A stretch of DNA of 64,000 nt from Calliopsis andreniformis (Eukaryota; Arthropoda; Insecta; Hymenoptera; Andrenidae): contig NW_027480429.1 of assembly GCF_051401765.1 (NCBI RefSeq), positions 10,730,157-10,794,156 on the forward strand. Direction: 5' to 3'. Shown here in pieces: positions 39,998 to 52,117 of this stretch (the first letter of the stretch is position 1; each line of letters opens with the position of its first letter). A model generated the notes under the pieces. It did no database searches. It was given only the letters and a program-made list of their open reading frames with translations, and was not told where the DNA came from. The position numbers and the translations under genes were made by a program.

Positions 39998-41302
39998 AAG
40001 TCAACGCCAGAAGCATAAAATACAATATAAATACAACAGCTTTTCCATCGAATAAAACGAATAATTGCAACCAGTATGAAACTTATGGTCATTTCTACTT
40101 TCCGAGCAACCTAGGCTTCACCCTAGGGCGTTGCTCCAACATATTGAATAGTTAGGGCCTTAGAAGTCTACGCCCGAACCATAAAATACAAAAAAAATAC
40201 AACAGTGTTTCCATCATATAACAGGAATAATTTCGACCAGTTTGAAAGTGATGGCCAATTCTACGTTCCGGGCAACCTAGGCTTCACTCTAGGGCGTTGC
40301 TCCACCAGATCGAATAGTTAGTGCCATAGAAGTCAACGCCAGAAGCATAAAATACGATATAAATACAACAGCTTCTCCATCGTATAAAACGAATAATTGC
40401 AACCAGTGTGAAAGTAATGGTCATTCCTACGTTCCGAGCAACCTAGGATTCACTCTAGGGCGTTGCTCCACCAGATCGAATAGTTAGGTCCTTAGAAGTA
40501 AACGCCAGAAGCATAAAGTACAATATAAATACAACAGCGTTTCCATCGTATAAAACGAATAATTGCAACCAGTGTGAAAGTTATGGTCATTTCTACATTC
40601 CGAGCAACCTAGGATTCACTCTAGGGCGTTGCTCCACCAGATTGAATAGTTAGGTCCTCAGAAGTAAACGCCAGCAGCATAAAATACGATATAAATACAA
40701 CAGCTTTTCCATCGTATAAAAGGAATAATTGCAAACAGTGTGAAAGTAATGGTCATTTCTACGTTCCGGGCAAGCTAGGCTTCACCCTAGGCTGTTGTTC
40801 CACCAGATCGAAAAGTTAGGGACTAAGAAGTGAACGCCAGAAGCATAAAATGCAATAAAAATACAACAGTTTTCCATCGTATAACAAGATTAATTGCAAC
40901 TAGTTTGAAAGTGATGGTCATTTCTCCTTTCCGGGCAACCTAGGCTTCACTCTAGGGCGTTGCTCCACTAGATCGAACAGCTAGGGCCTTAGGAGTCAAC
41001 GCCCGAAGCATTAAGTACAAAATAAATAGAACAGTTTTTCCATTGTATAAAACGAATAATTGCTACCAGTGTAAAAGTTATGGTCATTTCTATGTTCCGG
41101 GCAACCTAGGCTTCACCCTAGGCCGTTGTTCCACCAGATCGAATAGTTAGGGCCTAAGAAGTGAACGCCAGAAGCATAAAATGCAATAAAAATACAACAG
41201 CTTTTCCATCGTGTAGCAGGAATAATTTGCAACCAGTGTGATAGTAGTGGTCATTTCTACGTTCCGGGCAACCTAGGTTTCACTCCAGGGCGTTGCTCCA
41301 CC
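39998..41302. repeat. Right-domain block, copy A (73-monomer offset)
   Basis: About 1.3 kb repeated at 52,118-53,422, offset 12,120 bp (73 monomers). The shared string of rare variants is TCGAATAAAACG, the A8 monomer, ATTCCTACGTTCCGAG, GGCTGTTGTTCC, ACAAGATTAATTGC and AAGCATTAAGTAC. A shorter relative lies at about 56,230-57,260 with one monomer fewer. Confidence 0.83.
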
Positions 41303-41503
41303 AGGTCGAATAGTTACGGCCTAAGAAGTCAACGCCAGAAGCATAAAATGCTATAAAGATGCAACAGTTTTTCCATCGTATAAAACGAATACTTGCCACC
41401 AGTGTGAAAGTTATGTTCATTTCTACGTTCCGCGCAACCTGGGCTTTACTCTAGCGCGTTGTTCCACCAGATGGAATAGTTAGGGCCTAAGAAGTGAACG
41501 CCA

Positions 41504-41669
41504 GAAGCATAAAATACAATATAAATACAACAGTTTTTCCATCGTATAAAACGAATAATAGCAACCAGTGTGAAAGTTGTGGTCATTTCTACGTTCCGGG
41601 CAACCTAGGTTTCACTCTAGGGCGTTGCTCCACCAGATAAAACAGTTAGGGCCTTAGAAGTCAGCGACC
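41504..41669 (+). repeat. Representative near-consensus monomer (166 bp)
   Basis: This copy is close to the by-eye consensus and is used here to number the unit from GAAGCATAAAA. Positions 17-24 hold TATAAATA, 42-48 TATAAAA, 51-65 AATAATNGCAACCAG, 79-97 the best conserved stretch (TCATTTCTACGTTCCGGG), 97-125 the CCTAGG dyad, 129-140 the CACCAGATCGAAT box and 142-151 TTAGGGCCTW. The next copy starts exactly 166 bp later. Substitutions cluster at a limited set of positions, so monomers fall into recognisable variants rather than scattering at random. Confidence 0.9.
41600..41628. other. Conserved CCTAGG dyad (potential hairpin), typical form
   Basis: Left arm GCAA-CCTAGG, six-base loop, right arm TCTAGG-GCG-TTGC. 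CCTAGG pairs with TCTAGG (one G.T pair next to the loop), a three-base GCG bulge follows, and GCAA pairs with TTGC. This lies at monomer positions 97-125 and recurs in most of the roughly 385 monomers with small variations. Whether it forms a cruciform in DNA or a hairpin in a transcript is unknown. Confidence 0.75.
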
Positions 41670-42757
41670 GAAGCATAAAATACAAAATAAATACAACAGT
41701 TTTTTCATCGTACAAAACGAATAATTGCTACCAGTGTAAAAGTTATGGTCATTTCTACGTTCCGGGCAACCTAGGCTTCATCCTAGGCCGTTGTTCCACC
41801 AGATCGAATAGTTAGGGCCTAAAAAGTGAACGCCAGAAGCATAAAATACAATATAAATACAACAGTTTTTCCAGCATATAAAACGAATAAATGCAACCAG
41901 TATGAAAGTTATGGTCATTTCTACTTTCCGGGCAACCTAGGCTTCACCCTCGGGCATTGCTCCAACAGATTGAACAGTTAGGGCCTTAGAAGTCAATGCC
42001 CGAAGCATAAAATGCAATAAAAATACAACAGTTTTTCCATCGTATAAAACGAATAATTGCAACCGGTGTGAAAGTAATGGTCATTTCTACGTTCCGGGCA
42101 ACCTAGGTTTCACTCCAGGGCGTTGCTCCACCAGGTCGAATAGTTACGGCCTAAGAAGTCAACGCCAGAAGCATAAAATGCTATAAAGATGCAACAGTTT
42201 TTCCATCGTATAAAACGAATACTTGCCACCAGTGTGAAAGTTATGTTCATTTCTACGTTCCGCGCAACCTGGGCTTTACTCTAGCGCGTTGTTCCACCAG
42301 ATGGAATAGTTAGGGCCTAAGAAGTGAACGCCAGAAGCATAAAATACAATATAAATACAACAGTTTTTCCATCGTATAAAACGAATAATTGCAACCAGTG
42401 TGAAAGTTATGGACATTTCTACATTCCGGCCAACCTAGGCTTCACCCTAGGGCGTTGATCCACCAGATCGAATAGTTAGGGCCTAAGAAGTCAACGCCAG
42501 AAGCATAAAATACAATATAAATACAACAGCTTTGCCATCGTATAAAATGAATAATTGCAAACAGTGCGAAAGATATGGACATTTCTACGTTCCCGGCTAC
42601 CTAGGCTTCACTCTATGGAGTTCTTCCACCACATCGAATAGCAACGGCCTCAGAAGCCAACGCCAGAAGCATAAAATACAATATAAATATAACAGTTTTT
42701 CCATTGTATAAAACGAATAATAGCAACCAGTGTGAAAGTTATTGGCATTTCTACGTT

Positions 42758-44603
42758 CCGGGCAACCTAGGCTTCACTCTAGGGCGTTGTTCCACCAGAT
42801 CAAACAGGTAGGGCCATAGAAGTCAACGCCCGAAGCATAAAACACAATATAAATACAACAGCTTTTCCATCGTATATAATGTATATTTGCAAACAGTGTG
42901 AAAGTAATGGTCATTTCCATGTTCCGGGCAACCTAGTCTTCACACTAGGGCGTTGTTCCACCAGATCGAATAGTTAGGGCCTAAGAAGTCAACGCCAGAA
43001 GAATAAAGCACAATATATGTACAACAGTTTTTCCATCGTATAGAATGAATAATTGCTAACATTGTGAAAGTTATGGTCATTTCTACGTTCCGGGCAACCT
43101 AGGTTTCACTCGAGGGCGTCGCTCCAATAGGTCGAATAGCTAGGGACTTAGAATTCAACGCCAGGAGGATAAAATACAATATATGTACACCAGTTTTTTC
43201 ACCGTATAAAATGAATAATTGCAAACATTGTGAAAGTTATGGTCATTTCTACTTTCCGGGCAGCCTAGGCTTCACCATAGGGCGCTGCTCCAACAGATTG
43301 AATAGTTAGGGCCTTAGAACTCAATGCCCGAAGCATAAAATGCAATAAAAGTACAACAGTTCTTCCATCATATAACAGGAATAATAGCAACCAGTTTGAA
43401 TGTGACAGTCATTTCTGCGTTCCGGGCAACTTAGGCTTCACTCTAGGGCGTTGCTGCACCAGATCGAATAGCTAGGACCTTAGAAGTCAACGCCCGAAGC
43501 ATAAAATACAAAATAAATGGAACAGTTTTTCCATCGTATAAAACGAATAATTGCTACCAGTGTGAAAGTTATGGTCATTTCTACGGTCCGGGCAACCTAT
43601 GCTTCACTCTAGGGCGTTGCTCCACCAGATCGAATAGTTTGGGCCTTAGAAGTCCACGCCAGAAGCATAAAATACGATAAAGATGCAACAGTTTTTCCAT
43701 CGTATAAAACGAATAATTGCAACCAGTGTGAAATTTATGGTCATTCCTACATTCCGAGCAACCTAGACTTCACTCTAGAGCGTTGCTCCACCAGACCGAA
43801 TAGTTAGGTCCTTAGAAGTCAACGCCAGAAGCATAAAATACGATATAAATACAACAGTTTGTCCATCGTAGAACAGGAATATTTGCGACCAGTGCGAAAG
43901 TTACGGTCATTTCTGCGTTCCGGGCAACCTAGGCTTCACTCTAGGGCGTTGCTCCACCAGATTCAACAGTTAGGGCCTTAGAAGTCAACGCCCGAGCATA
44001 AAATACAAAATAAATGGAACCGTTTTTCCATTGTATAAAACGAATAATTGCTACCAGTGTAAAAGTTATGGTCATTTCTACGTTCCAGGCAACCTAGGCT
44101 TCACCCTAGGGCGTTGTTCCACCAGATCGAATAGTTAGGGCCTAAGAAGTGAACGCCAGAAGCACAAAATACGATATAAATACAACAGCTTTTCCATCGT
44201 ATAAAAGGAATAATTGCAAACAATGTGAAAGTAATGGTCATTTCTACTTTCCGGGCAACCTAGGCTTCACCCTCGGGCATTGCTCCAACAGATTGAACAG
44301 TTAGGGCCTTAGAAGTCAATGCCCGAAGCATAAAATGCAATAAAAATACAACAGTTTTTCCATCGTATAAAACGAATAATTGCAACCAGTGTGAAAGTAA
44401 TGGTCATTTCTACGTTCAGGGCACCCTAGGCGACATTCTAGGGCGTTGCTCCACCACATCTGATAGCTGCGGCCTTAGAAGTCAACGCCAGAGGCATAAA
44501 ATACGATATAAATACAACAGTTTTTCCATCGTATAACTAGATTAATTGCAACCAGTTTGAAAGTGATGGTCATTTCTCCTTTCCGGGCAACCTAGGCTTC
44601 ACT
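42758..44603. repeat. R block, copy 1 of 5
   Basis: An 11-monomer segment repeated at 45,749-47,594 (offset 2,991 bp) and 49,069-50,914, and in part at about 50,965-52,110 and 62,690-63,472. Markers in order are AAACAGGTAGGGCC, CGTATATAATGTATATTTGC, CCTAGTCTTCACACTAGG, CACTCGAGGGCGTCG, CAGTTTTTTCAYCG and ACGGTCCGGGC. It is the most frequently repeated long segment of the right domain. Confidence 0.88.
42928..42956. other. CCTAGG dyad with compensatory change to T-A
   Basis: The arms read CCTAGT (42,932-42,937) and ACTAGG (42,944-42,949), so the loop-closing pair at monomer positions 106/113 is T-A instead of G.T or G-C. The form is part of the R block and therefore recurs near 45,923, 49,243, 51,068 and 62,860. 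Confidence 0.82.
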
Positions 44604-44729
44604 CTAGGGCGTTGCTCCACTAGATCGAATAGCTAGGGCCTTAGAAGTCAACGCGCGAACCATAAAATGCAAAAAAAAAAAAACAACAGCGTTTCCATCG
44701 CATAAAACGAATAATTGCAACAAGTGTGA

Positions 44730-47588
44730 AAGTTATGGTCATTTCTACATTCCGAGCAACCTAGGCTTCACTCTAGGGCGTTGCTCCTCCAGATCGAATA
44801 GTTAGTGCCTTAGAAGTCAACACCAGAAGCATAAAATACAATATAAATACAACAGCTTTTCCATCGTATAAAACAAATAATTGCAACCAGTATGAAACTT
44901 ATGGTCATTTCTACTTTCCGAGCAACCTAGGCTTCACCCTAGGCCGTTGTTCCACCAGATCGAATAGTTAGGGCCTAAGAAGTGAACGCCAGAAGCATAA
45001 AATGCAATAAAAATACAACAGCTTTTCCATCGTGTAGCAGGAATAATTTGCAACCAGTGTGATAGTAGTGGTCATTTCTACGTTCCGGGCAACCTAGGTT
45101 TCACTCCAGGGCGTTGCTCCACCAGGTCGAATAGTTACGGCCTCAGAAGTCAACGCCAGGAGCATAAAATACTATAAAGATGCAACAGTTTTTCCATCGT
45201 ATAAAACGAATACTTGCCACCAGTGTGAAAGTTATGTTCATTTCTACGTTCCGCACAACCTGGGCTTTACTCTAGCGCGTTGTTCCACCAGATGGGATAG
45301 TTAGGGCCTAAGAAGTGAACGCCAGAAGCATAAAATACAATATAAATACAACAGTTTTTCCATCGTATAAAACGAATAATAGCAACCAGTGTGAAAGTTA
45401 TGGTCATTTCTACGTTCCGGGCAACCTAGGTTTCACTCTAGGACGTTGCTCCACCAGATCAAACAGTTAGGGCCTTAGAAGCCAACGCCCGAAGCATTAA
45501 ATACAAAATAAATAGAACAGTTTTTCCATTGTATAAAACGAATAATTGCTACCAGTGTAAAAGTTATGGTCATTTCTACGTTCCGGGCAACCTAGGCTTC
45601 ATCCTAGGCCGTTGTTCCACCAGATCGAATAGTTAGGGCCTAAGAAGTGAACGCCAGAAGCATAAAACACAATATAAATACAACAGTTTTTCCAGCATAT
45701 AAAACGAATAAATGCAACCAGTATGAAAGTTATTTTCATTTCTACTTTCCGGGCAACCTAGGCTTCACTCTAGGGCGTTGTTCCACCAGATCAAACAGGT
45801 AGGGCCATAGAAGTCAACGCCCGAAGCATAAAACACAATATAAATACAACAGCTTTTCCATCGTATATAATGTATATTTGCAAACAGTGTGAAAGTAATG
45901 GTCATTTCCATGTTCCGGGCAACCTAGTCTTCACACTAGGGCGTTGTTCCACCAGATCGAATAGTTAGGGCCTAAGAAGCCAACGCCAGAAGAATAAATC
46001 ACAATATATGTACAACAGTTTTTCCATCGTATAGAATGAATAATTGCTAACATTGTGAAAGTCATGGTCATTTCTACGTTCCGGGCAACCTAGGTTTCAC
46101 TCGAGGGCGTCGCTCCAATAGGTCGAATAGCTAGGGACTTAGAATTCAACGCCAGGAGGATAAAATACAATATATGTACACCAGTTTTTTCATCGTATAA
46201 AATGAATAATTGCAAACATTGTGAAAGTTATGGTCATTTCTACTTTCCGGGAAGCCTAGGCTTCACCATAGGGCGCTGCTCCAACAGATTGAATAGTTAG
46301 GGCCTTAGAACTCAATGCCCGAAGCATAAAATGCAATAAAAGTACAACAGTTCTTCCATCATATAACAGGAATAATAGCAACCAGTTTGAATGTGATAGT
46401 CATTTCTGCGTTCCGGGCAACTTAGGCTTCACTCTAGGGCGTTGCTGCACCAGGTCGAATAGCTAGGACCTTAGAAGTCAACGCCCGAAGCATAAAATAC
46501 AAAATAAATGGAACAGTTTTTCCATCGTATAAAACGAATAATTGCTACCAGTGTGAAAGTTATGGTCATTTCTACGGTCCGGGCAACCTATGCTTCACTC
46601 TAGGGCGTTGCTCCACCAGATCGAATAGTTTGGGCCTTAGAAGTCCACGCCAGAAGCATAAAATACGATAAAGATGCAACAGTTTTTCCATCGTATAAAA
46701 CGAATAATTGCAACCAGTGTGAAATTTATGGTCATTCCTACATTCCGAGCAACCTAGACTTCACTCTAGAGCGTTGCTCCACCAGACCGAATAGTTAGGT
46801 CCTTAGAAGTCAACGCCAGAAGCATAAAATACGATATAAATACAACAGTTTGTCCATCGTAGAACAGGAATATTTGCGACCAGTTCGAAAGTTACGGTCA
46901 TTTCTGCGTTCCGGGCAACCTAGGCTTCACTCTAGGGCGTTGCTCCACCAGATTCAACAGTTAGGGCCTTAGAAGTCAACGCCCGAGCATAAAATACAAA
47001 ATAAATGGAACCGTTTTTCCATTGTATAAAACGAATAATTGCTACCAGTGTAAAAGTTATGGTCATTTCTACGTTCCAGGCAACCTAGGCTTCACCCTAG
47101 GGCGTTGTTCCACCAGATCGAATAGTTAGGGCCTAAGAAGTGAACGCCAGAAGCACAAAATACGATATAAATACAACAGCTTTTCCATCGTATAAAAGGA
47201 ATAATTGCAAACAATGTGAAAGTAATGGTCATTTCTACTTTCCGGGCAACCTAGGCTTCACCCTCGGGCATTGCTCCAACAGATTGAACAGTTAGGGCCT
47301 TAGAAGTCAATGCCCGAAGCATAAAATGCAATAAAAATACAACAGTTTTTCCATCGTATAAAACGAATAATTGCAACCAGTGTGAAAGTAATGGTCATTT
47401 CTACGTTCAGGGCACCCTAGGCGACATTCTAGGGCGTTGCTCCACCACATCTAATAGCTGCGGCCTTAGAAGTCAACGCCAGAGGCATAAAATACGATAT
47501 AAATACAACAGTTTTTCCATCGTATAACTAGATTAATTGCAACCAGTTTGAAAGTGATGGTCATTTCTCCTTTCCGGGCAACCTAGGC
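44730..47588. repeat. Right-domain 20-monomer higher-order repeat, unit 1
   Basis: About 2.86 kb repeated at 48,050-50,908 at an offset of 3,320 bp, exactly 20 x 166. Differences are rare, for example GCCAGGAGC versus GCCAGAAGC near 45,157 and TTATTTTC versus TTATCTTC near 45,731. The unit contains R block copy 2 (45,749-47,594). Confidence 0.92.
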
Positions 47589-48049
47589 TTCACCCTAGGG
47601 CGTTGCTCCAACATGTTGAATAGTTAGGGCCTTAGAAGTCTACGCCCGAACCATAAAATACAAAAAAAATACAACAGTGTTTCCTTCATATAACAGGAAT
47701 AATTTCGACCAGTTTGAAAGTGATGGCCAATTCTACGTTCCGGGCAACCCAGGCTTCACTCTAGGGCGTTGCTCCACCAGATCGAATAGTTAGTGCCATA
47801 GAAGTCAACGCCAGAAGCATAAAATACGATATAAATACAACAGCTTTTCCATCGTATAAAACGAATAATTGCAACCAGTGTGAAAGTAATGGTCATTCCT
47901 ACGTTCCGAGCAACCTAGGATTCACTCTAGGGCGTTGCTCCACCAGATCGAATAGTTAGGTCCTTAGAAGTAAACGCCAGAATCATAAAGTACAATATAA
48001 ATACAACAGCGTTTCCATCGTATAAAACAAATAATTGCAACAAGTTTGA

Positions 48050-50908
48050 AAGTTATGGTCATTTCTACATTCCGAGCAACCTAGGCTTCACTCTAGGGCG
48101 TTGCTCCTCCAGATCGAATAGTTAGTGCCTTAGAAGTCAACACCAGAAGCATAAAATACAATATAAATACAACAGCTTTTCCATCGTATAAAACAAATAA
48201 TTGCAACCAGTATGAAACTTATGGTCATTTCTACTTTCCGAGCAACCTAGGCTTCACCCTAGGCCGTTGTTCCACCAGATCGAATAGTTAGGGCCTAAGA
48301 AGTGAACGCCAGAAGCATAAAATGCAATAAAAATACAACAGCTTTTCCATCGTGTAGCAGGAATAATTTGCAACCAGTGTGATAGTAGTGGTCATTTCTA
48401 CGTTCCGGGCAACCTAGGTTTCACTCCAGGGCGTTGCTCCACCAGGTCGAATAGTTACGGCCTCAGAAGTCAACGCCAGAAGCATAAAATACTATAAAGA
48501 TGCAACAGTTTTTCCATCGTATAAAACGAATACTTGCCACCAGTGTGAAAGTTATGTTCATTTCTACGTTCCGCACAACCTGGGCTTTACTCTAGCGCGT
48601 TGTTCCACCAGATGGGATAGTTAGGGCCTAAGAAGTGAACGCCAGAAGCATAAAATACAATATAAATACAACAGTTTTTCCATCGTATAAAACGAATAAT
48701 AGCAACCAGTGTGAAAGTTATGGTCATTTCTACGTTCCGGGCAACCTAGGTTTCACTCTAGGACGTTGCTCCACCAGATCAAACAGTTAGGGCCTTAGAA
48801 GCCAACGCCCGAAGCATTAAATACAAAATAAATAGAACAGTTTTTCCATTGTATAAAACGAATAATTGCTACCAGTGTAAAAGTTATGGTCATTTCTACG
48901 TTCCGGGCAACCTAGGCTTCATCCTAGGCCGTTGTTCCACCAGATCGAATAGTTAGGGCCTAAGAAGTGAACGCCAGAAGCATAAAACACAATATAAATA
49001 CAACAGTTTTTCCAGCATATAAAACGAATAAATGCAACCAGTATGAAAGTTATCTTCATTTCTACTTTCCGGGCAACCTAGGCTTCACTCTAGGGCGTTG
49101 TTCCACCAGATCAAACAGGTAGGGCCATAGAAGTCAACGCCCGAAGCATAAAACACAATATAAATACAACAGCTTTTCCATCGTATATAATGTATATTTG
49201 CAAACAGTGTGAAAGTAATGGTCATTTCCATGTTCCGGGCAACCTAGTCTTCACACTAGGGCGTTGTTCCACCAGATCGAATAGTTAGGGCCTAAGAAGC
49301 CAACGCCAGAAGAATAAATCACAATATATGTACAACAGTTTTTCCATCGTATAGAATGAATAATTGCTAACATTGTGAAAGTCATGGTCATTTCTACGTT
49401 CCGGGCAACCTAGGTTTCACTCGAGGGCGTCGCTCCAATAGGTCGAATAGCTAGGGACTTAGAATTCAACGCCAGGAGGATAAAATACAATATATGTACA
49501 CCAGTTTTTTCATCGTATAAAATGAATAATTGCAAACATTGTGAAAGTTATGGTCATTTCTACTTTCCGGGAAGCCTAGGCTTCACCATAGGGCGCTGCT
49601 CCAACAGATTGAATAGTTAGGGCCTTAGAACTCAATGCCCGAAGCATAAAATGCAATAAAAGTACAACAGTTCTTCCATCATATAACAGGAATAATAGCA
49701 ACCAGTTTGAATGTGATAGTCATTTCTGCGTTCCGGGCAACTTAGGCTTCACTCTAGGGCGTTGCTGCACCAGGTCGAATAGCTAGGACCTTAGAAGTCA
49801 ACGCCCGAAGCATAAAATACAAAATAAATGGAACAGTTTTTCCATCGTATAAAACGAATAATTGCTACCAGTGTGAAAGTTATGGTCACTTCTACGGTCC
49901 GGGCAACCTATGCTTCACTCTAGGGCGTTGCTCCACCAGATCGAATAGTTTGGGCCTTAGAAGTCCACGCCAGAAGCATAAAATACGATAAAGATGCAAC
50001 AGTTTTTCCATCGTATAAAACGAATAATTGCAACCAGTGTGAAATTTATGGTCATTCCTACATTCCGAGCAACCTAGACTTCACTCTAGAGCGTTGCTCC
50101 ACCAGACCGAATAGTTAGGTCCTTAGAAGTGAACGCCAGAAGCATAAAATACGATATAAATACAACAGTTTGTCCATCGTAGAACAGGAATATTTGCGAC
50201 CAGTGCGAAAGTTACGGTCATTTCTGCGTTCCGGGCAACCTAGGCTTCACTCTAGGGCGTTGCTCCACCAGATTCAACAGTTAGGGCCTTAGAAGTCAAC
50301 GCCCGAGCATAAAATACAAAATAAATGGAACCGTTTTTCCATTGTATAAAACGAATAATTGCTACCAGTGTAAAAGTTATGGTCATTTCTACGTTCCAGG
50401 CAACCTAGGCTTCACCCTAGGGCGTTGTTCCACCAGATCGAATAGTTAGGGCCTAAGAAGTGAACGCCAGAAGCACAAAATACGATATAAATACAACAGC
50501 TTTTCCATCGTATAAAAGGAATAATTGCAAACAATGTGAAAGTAATGGTCATTTCTACTTTCCGGGCAACCTAGGCTTCACCCTCGGGCATTGCTCCAAC
50601 AGATTGAACAGTTAGGGCCTTAGAAGTCAATGCCCGAAGCATAAAATGCAATAAAAATACAACAGTTTTTCCATCGTATAAAACGAATAATTGCAACCAG
50701 TGTGAAAGTAATGGTCATTTCTACGTTCAGGGCACCCTAGGCGACATTCTAGGGCGTTGCTCCACCACATCTAATAGCTGCGGCCTTAGAAGTCAACGCC
50801 AGAGGCATAAAATACGATATAAATACAACAGTTTTTCCATCGTATAACTAGATTAATTGCAACCAGTTTGAAAGTGATGGTCATTTCTCCTTTCCGGGCA
50901 ACCTAGGA
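48050..50908. repeat. Right-domain 20-monomer higher-order repeat, unit 2
   Basis: Near-identical to 44,730-47,588 and containing R block copy 3. At its right edge, in CCGGGCAACCTAGG, the sequence passes directly into a monomer followed by R block copy 4 only 11 monomers after copy 3, so the 20-mer period is broken there. Confidence 0.92.
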
Positions 50909-50964
50909 TTCACTCTAGGGCGTTGCTCCACCAGACCGAATAGTTGGGTCCTTAGAAGTAAACG

Positions 50965-52110
50965 CCCGAAGCATAAAACACAATATAAATACAACAGCTT
51001 TTCCATCGTATATAATGTATATTTGCAAACAGTGTGAAAGTAATGGTCATTTCCATGTTCCGGGCAACCTAGTCTTCACACTAGGGCGTTGTTCCACCAG
51101 ATCGAATAGTTAGGGCCTAAGAAGTCAACGCCAGAAGAATAAATCACAATATATGTACAACAGTTTTTCCATCGTATAGAATGAATAATTGCTAACATTG
51201 TGAAAGTTATGGTCATTTCTACGTTCCGGGCAACCTAGGTTTCGCTCGAGGGCGTCGCTCCAATAGGTCGAATAGCTAGGGACTTAGAATTCAACGCCAG
51301 GAGGATAAAATACAATATATGTACACCAGTTTTTTCATCGTATAAAATGAATAATTGCAAACATTGTGAAAGTTATGGTCATTTCTACTTTCCGGGCAGC
51401 CTAGGCTTCACCATAGGGCGCTGCTCCAACAGATTGGATAGTTAGGGCCTTAGAACTCAATGCCCGAAGCATAAAATGCAATAAAAGTACAACAGTTCTT
51501 CCATCATATAACAGGAATAATAGCAACCAGTTTGAATGTGATAGTCATTTCTGCGTTCCGGGCAACTTAGGCTTCACTCTAGGGCGTTGCTGCACCAGAT
51601 CGAATAGCTAGGACCTTAGAAGTCAACGCCCGAAGCATAAAATACAAAATAAATGGAACAGTTTTTCCATCGTATAAAACGAATAATTGCTACCAGTGTG
51701 AAAGTTATGGTCATTTCTACGGTCCGGGCAACCTAGGCTTCACTCTAGGGCGTTGCTCCACCAGATCGAATAGTTTGGGCCTTAGAAGTCAACGCCAGAA
51801 GCATAAAATACGATATAAATACAACAGTTTGTCCATCGTAGAACAGGAATATTTGCGACCAGTGCGAAAGTTACGGTCATTTCTGCGTTCCGGGCAACCT
51901 AGGCTTCACTCTAGGGCGTTGCTCCACCAGATTCAACAGTTAGGGCCTTAGAAGTCATCGCCCGAAGCATAAAATACAAAATAAATGGAACCGTTTTTCC
52001 ATTGTATAAAACGAATAATTGCTACCAGTGTAAAAGTTATGGTCATTTCTACGTTCCAGGCAACCTAGGCTTCACCCTAGGGCGTTGTTCCACCAGATCG
52101 AATAGTTAGG
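50965..52110. repeat. R block, copy 4 (one monomer shorter)
   Basis: It follows the R block order from the CGTATATAATG monomer onward. The monomer carrying AAAGATGCAAC and ATTCCTACATTCC, present in copies 1-3 (for example 46,640-46,800), is absent here: the GTTTGGGCCTTAG segment joins straight to the GTTTGTCCATCG monomer near 51,790. Confidence 0.84.
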
Positions 52111-52117
52111 GCCTAAG

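Larger units (their letters stand above)
41249..42390. repeat. Two copies of a two-monomer segment, five monomers apart
   Basis: Positions 41,249-41,560 and 42,079-42,390 match at an offset of 830 bp. Both contain the TCCGCGCAACCTGGGC...CTAGCGCG monomer, in which the CCTAGG dyad is degraded. This monomer is confined to the right domain, with later copies near 45.2, 48.6, 53.9, 55.0, 57.7 and 61.4 kb. Confidence 0.82.

Noticed and set aside
41643..41656. TTAGG-G-CCTAA near-palindrome in monomers ending GGGCCTAAG
   Set aside because: The arms are only 5 bp and the many GGGCCTTAG monomers break it, including the representative one. Unlike the CCTAGG dyad, I saw no compensatory change.
41504..41669. 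Naming the satellite as a known family (for example the 166-bp satellites of Medicago)
   Set aside because: Only the unit length matches what I remember, and lengths of 150-180 bp are common among centromeric satellites. A database search with the consensus would decide.
44671..44683. A13 tract as a retroelement poly(A) tail
   Set aside because: It sits in the same monomer position in many copies, grading from 8 to 13 A, with no element upstream. It is a monomer variant.
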